14,240 nucleotides of DNA from an uncultured Oscillospiraceae bacterium (GTDB taxonomy: Bacteria > Bacillota_A > Clostridia > Oscillospirales > Oscillospiraceae): positions 1 through 14,240 of the forward strand of contig CAAFFR010000166.1 in NCBI GenBank assembly GCA_900762245.1. Direction: 5' to 3'. Positions within the stretch are counted from its first letter, which is position 1, and every line of letters begins with the position of its first letter. The notes beneath the pieces are model-generated. The model did not search any database. It saw only the letters and a program-made list of their open reading frames with translations, and was not told the DNA's origin. Positions 14,051-14,240 of this stretch are shown here, in pieces. The translations under genes were made by a program, and so were the position numbers.

Positions 14051-14164
14051 AAATCGTAATTTATGCGTGCTGGCGCGGGAGCGCCAAGGCTTCCCCCGGG
14101 GGGAAGCTGTCACGAATCAGAGATTCGTGACTGATGAGGAATGCGGGCAGTAATGTTACGATTT
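14051..14164. other. Possible small MITE-like element bounded by 9-base inverted repeats
   Basis: AAATCGTAA (14051-14059) and TTACGATTT (14156-14164) are exact reverse complements and enclose the hairpin repeat at 14072-14139. No target duplication is evident and no transposase is present, so this may be chance. The surrounding stretch 13981-14240 has no credible gene. Confidence 0.3.
14072..14139 (+). repeat. Dispersed multi-hairpin repeat
   Basis: Three hairpins lie in a row: GGCGC-GGGA-GCGCC, then CTTCCCCC with GGGGGAAG, then GTCACGAATC (14109-14118) with GATTCGTGAC (14122-14131) around the loop AGA, followed by TGATGAGG. The first 35 bases recur inverted at 376-409. The last part resembles the reverse complement of 14210-14240. 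I recall this type as common in clostridial gut bacteria; no search was done. Confidence 0.75.
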
Positions 14165-14209
14165 GTACTATGTTTCAGCCTTTTTCCTGACTTGGAACTG
14201 CACGCCACC

Positions 14210-14240
14210 CCTCATCCGTCACGGCTTACGCCGTGCCACC
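14210..14240 (-). repeat. Second copy of the hairpin repeat, opposite orientation, cut by the window edge
   Basis: It reads CCTCATCCGTCACGGC, then TTAC, then GCCGTG, with a hairpin of CACGGC and GCCGTG. Its reverse complement ends CGTGACGGATGAGG, matching CGTGACTGATGAGG at 14126-14139. The two copies face each other across 70 bases. The rest of this copy lies outside the window. Confidence 0.6.

Overview
The window reads as chromosomal DNA of a GC-moderate gut Firmicute, most likely a clostridial lineage of the Oscillospiraceae/Ruminococcaceae type. The pointers are GGAGG-type ribosome binding sites, sigma-A promoters of the TTGACA-N17-TATAAT kind, ArgR/AhrC-like ARG boxes, a Bacillus-style Pho box, and two families of short dispersed palindromic repeats between genes. 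The genus cannot be fixed from this sequence alone.

Layout. At the left edge is the 5' end of a Na+/phosphate cotransporter gene on the minus strand, with a promoter and a candidate Pho box. A plus-strand beta-CASP/metallo-beta-lactamase RNase-like gene (515-2122) follows and ends in a perfect palindromic terminator shared with a convergent operon. That operon (10548 down to 2164, minus strand) is a complete arginine biosynthesis cluster in transcription order argG-argH-argC-argJ-argB-argD-argF. About 600 bases upstream of it hold the argG promoter, a pair of ARG boxes, a doubtful 96-codon ORF and a further well-matched ARG box. Next come a coiled-coil protein gene of unknown role (11153-12085) and a phosphoglucomutase/phosphomannomutase gene (12210-13892), each with its own promoter. 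The right end is non-coding and rich in hairpin-forming repeats.

How the genes work together. ArgJ (acetyl recycling), ArgB, ArgC and ArgD take glutamate to N-acetylornithine. ArgJ releases ornithine by passing the acetyl group back to glutamate, so no argE is needed. ArgF, ArgG and ArgH then convert ornithine to arginine. Carbamoyl phosphate must come from genes outside the window. Two control levels are suggested: ArgR-type repression at the argG promoter, and feedback inhibition of ArgB, inferred from its N-terminal extension.

The most striking structural feature is a family of 106-131 bp imperfect palindromes. One copy sits in each of the four arg junctions that is not translationally coupled (argG/H, argC/J, argJ/B, argD/F), placed a few bases after the upstream stop codon and leaving just enough room for the next RBS. 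No other copy was noticed in the window. I saw no CRISPR array, no tRNA or rRNA gene, and no transposase gene.
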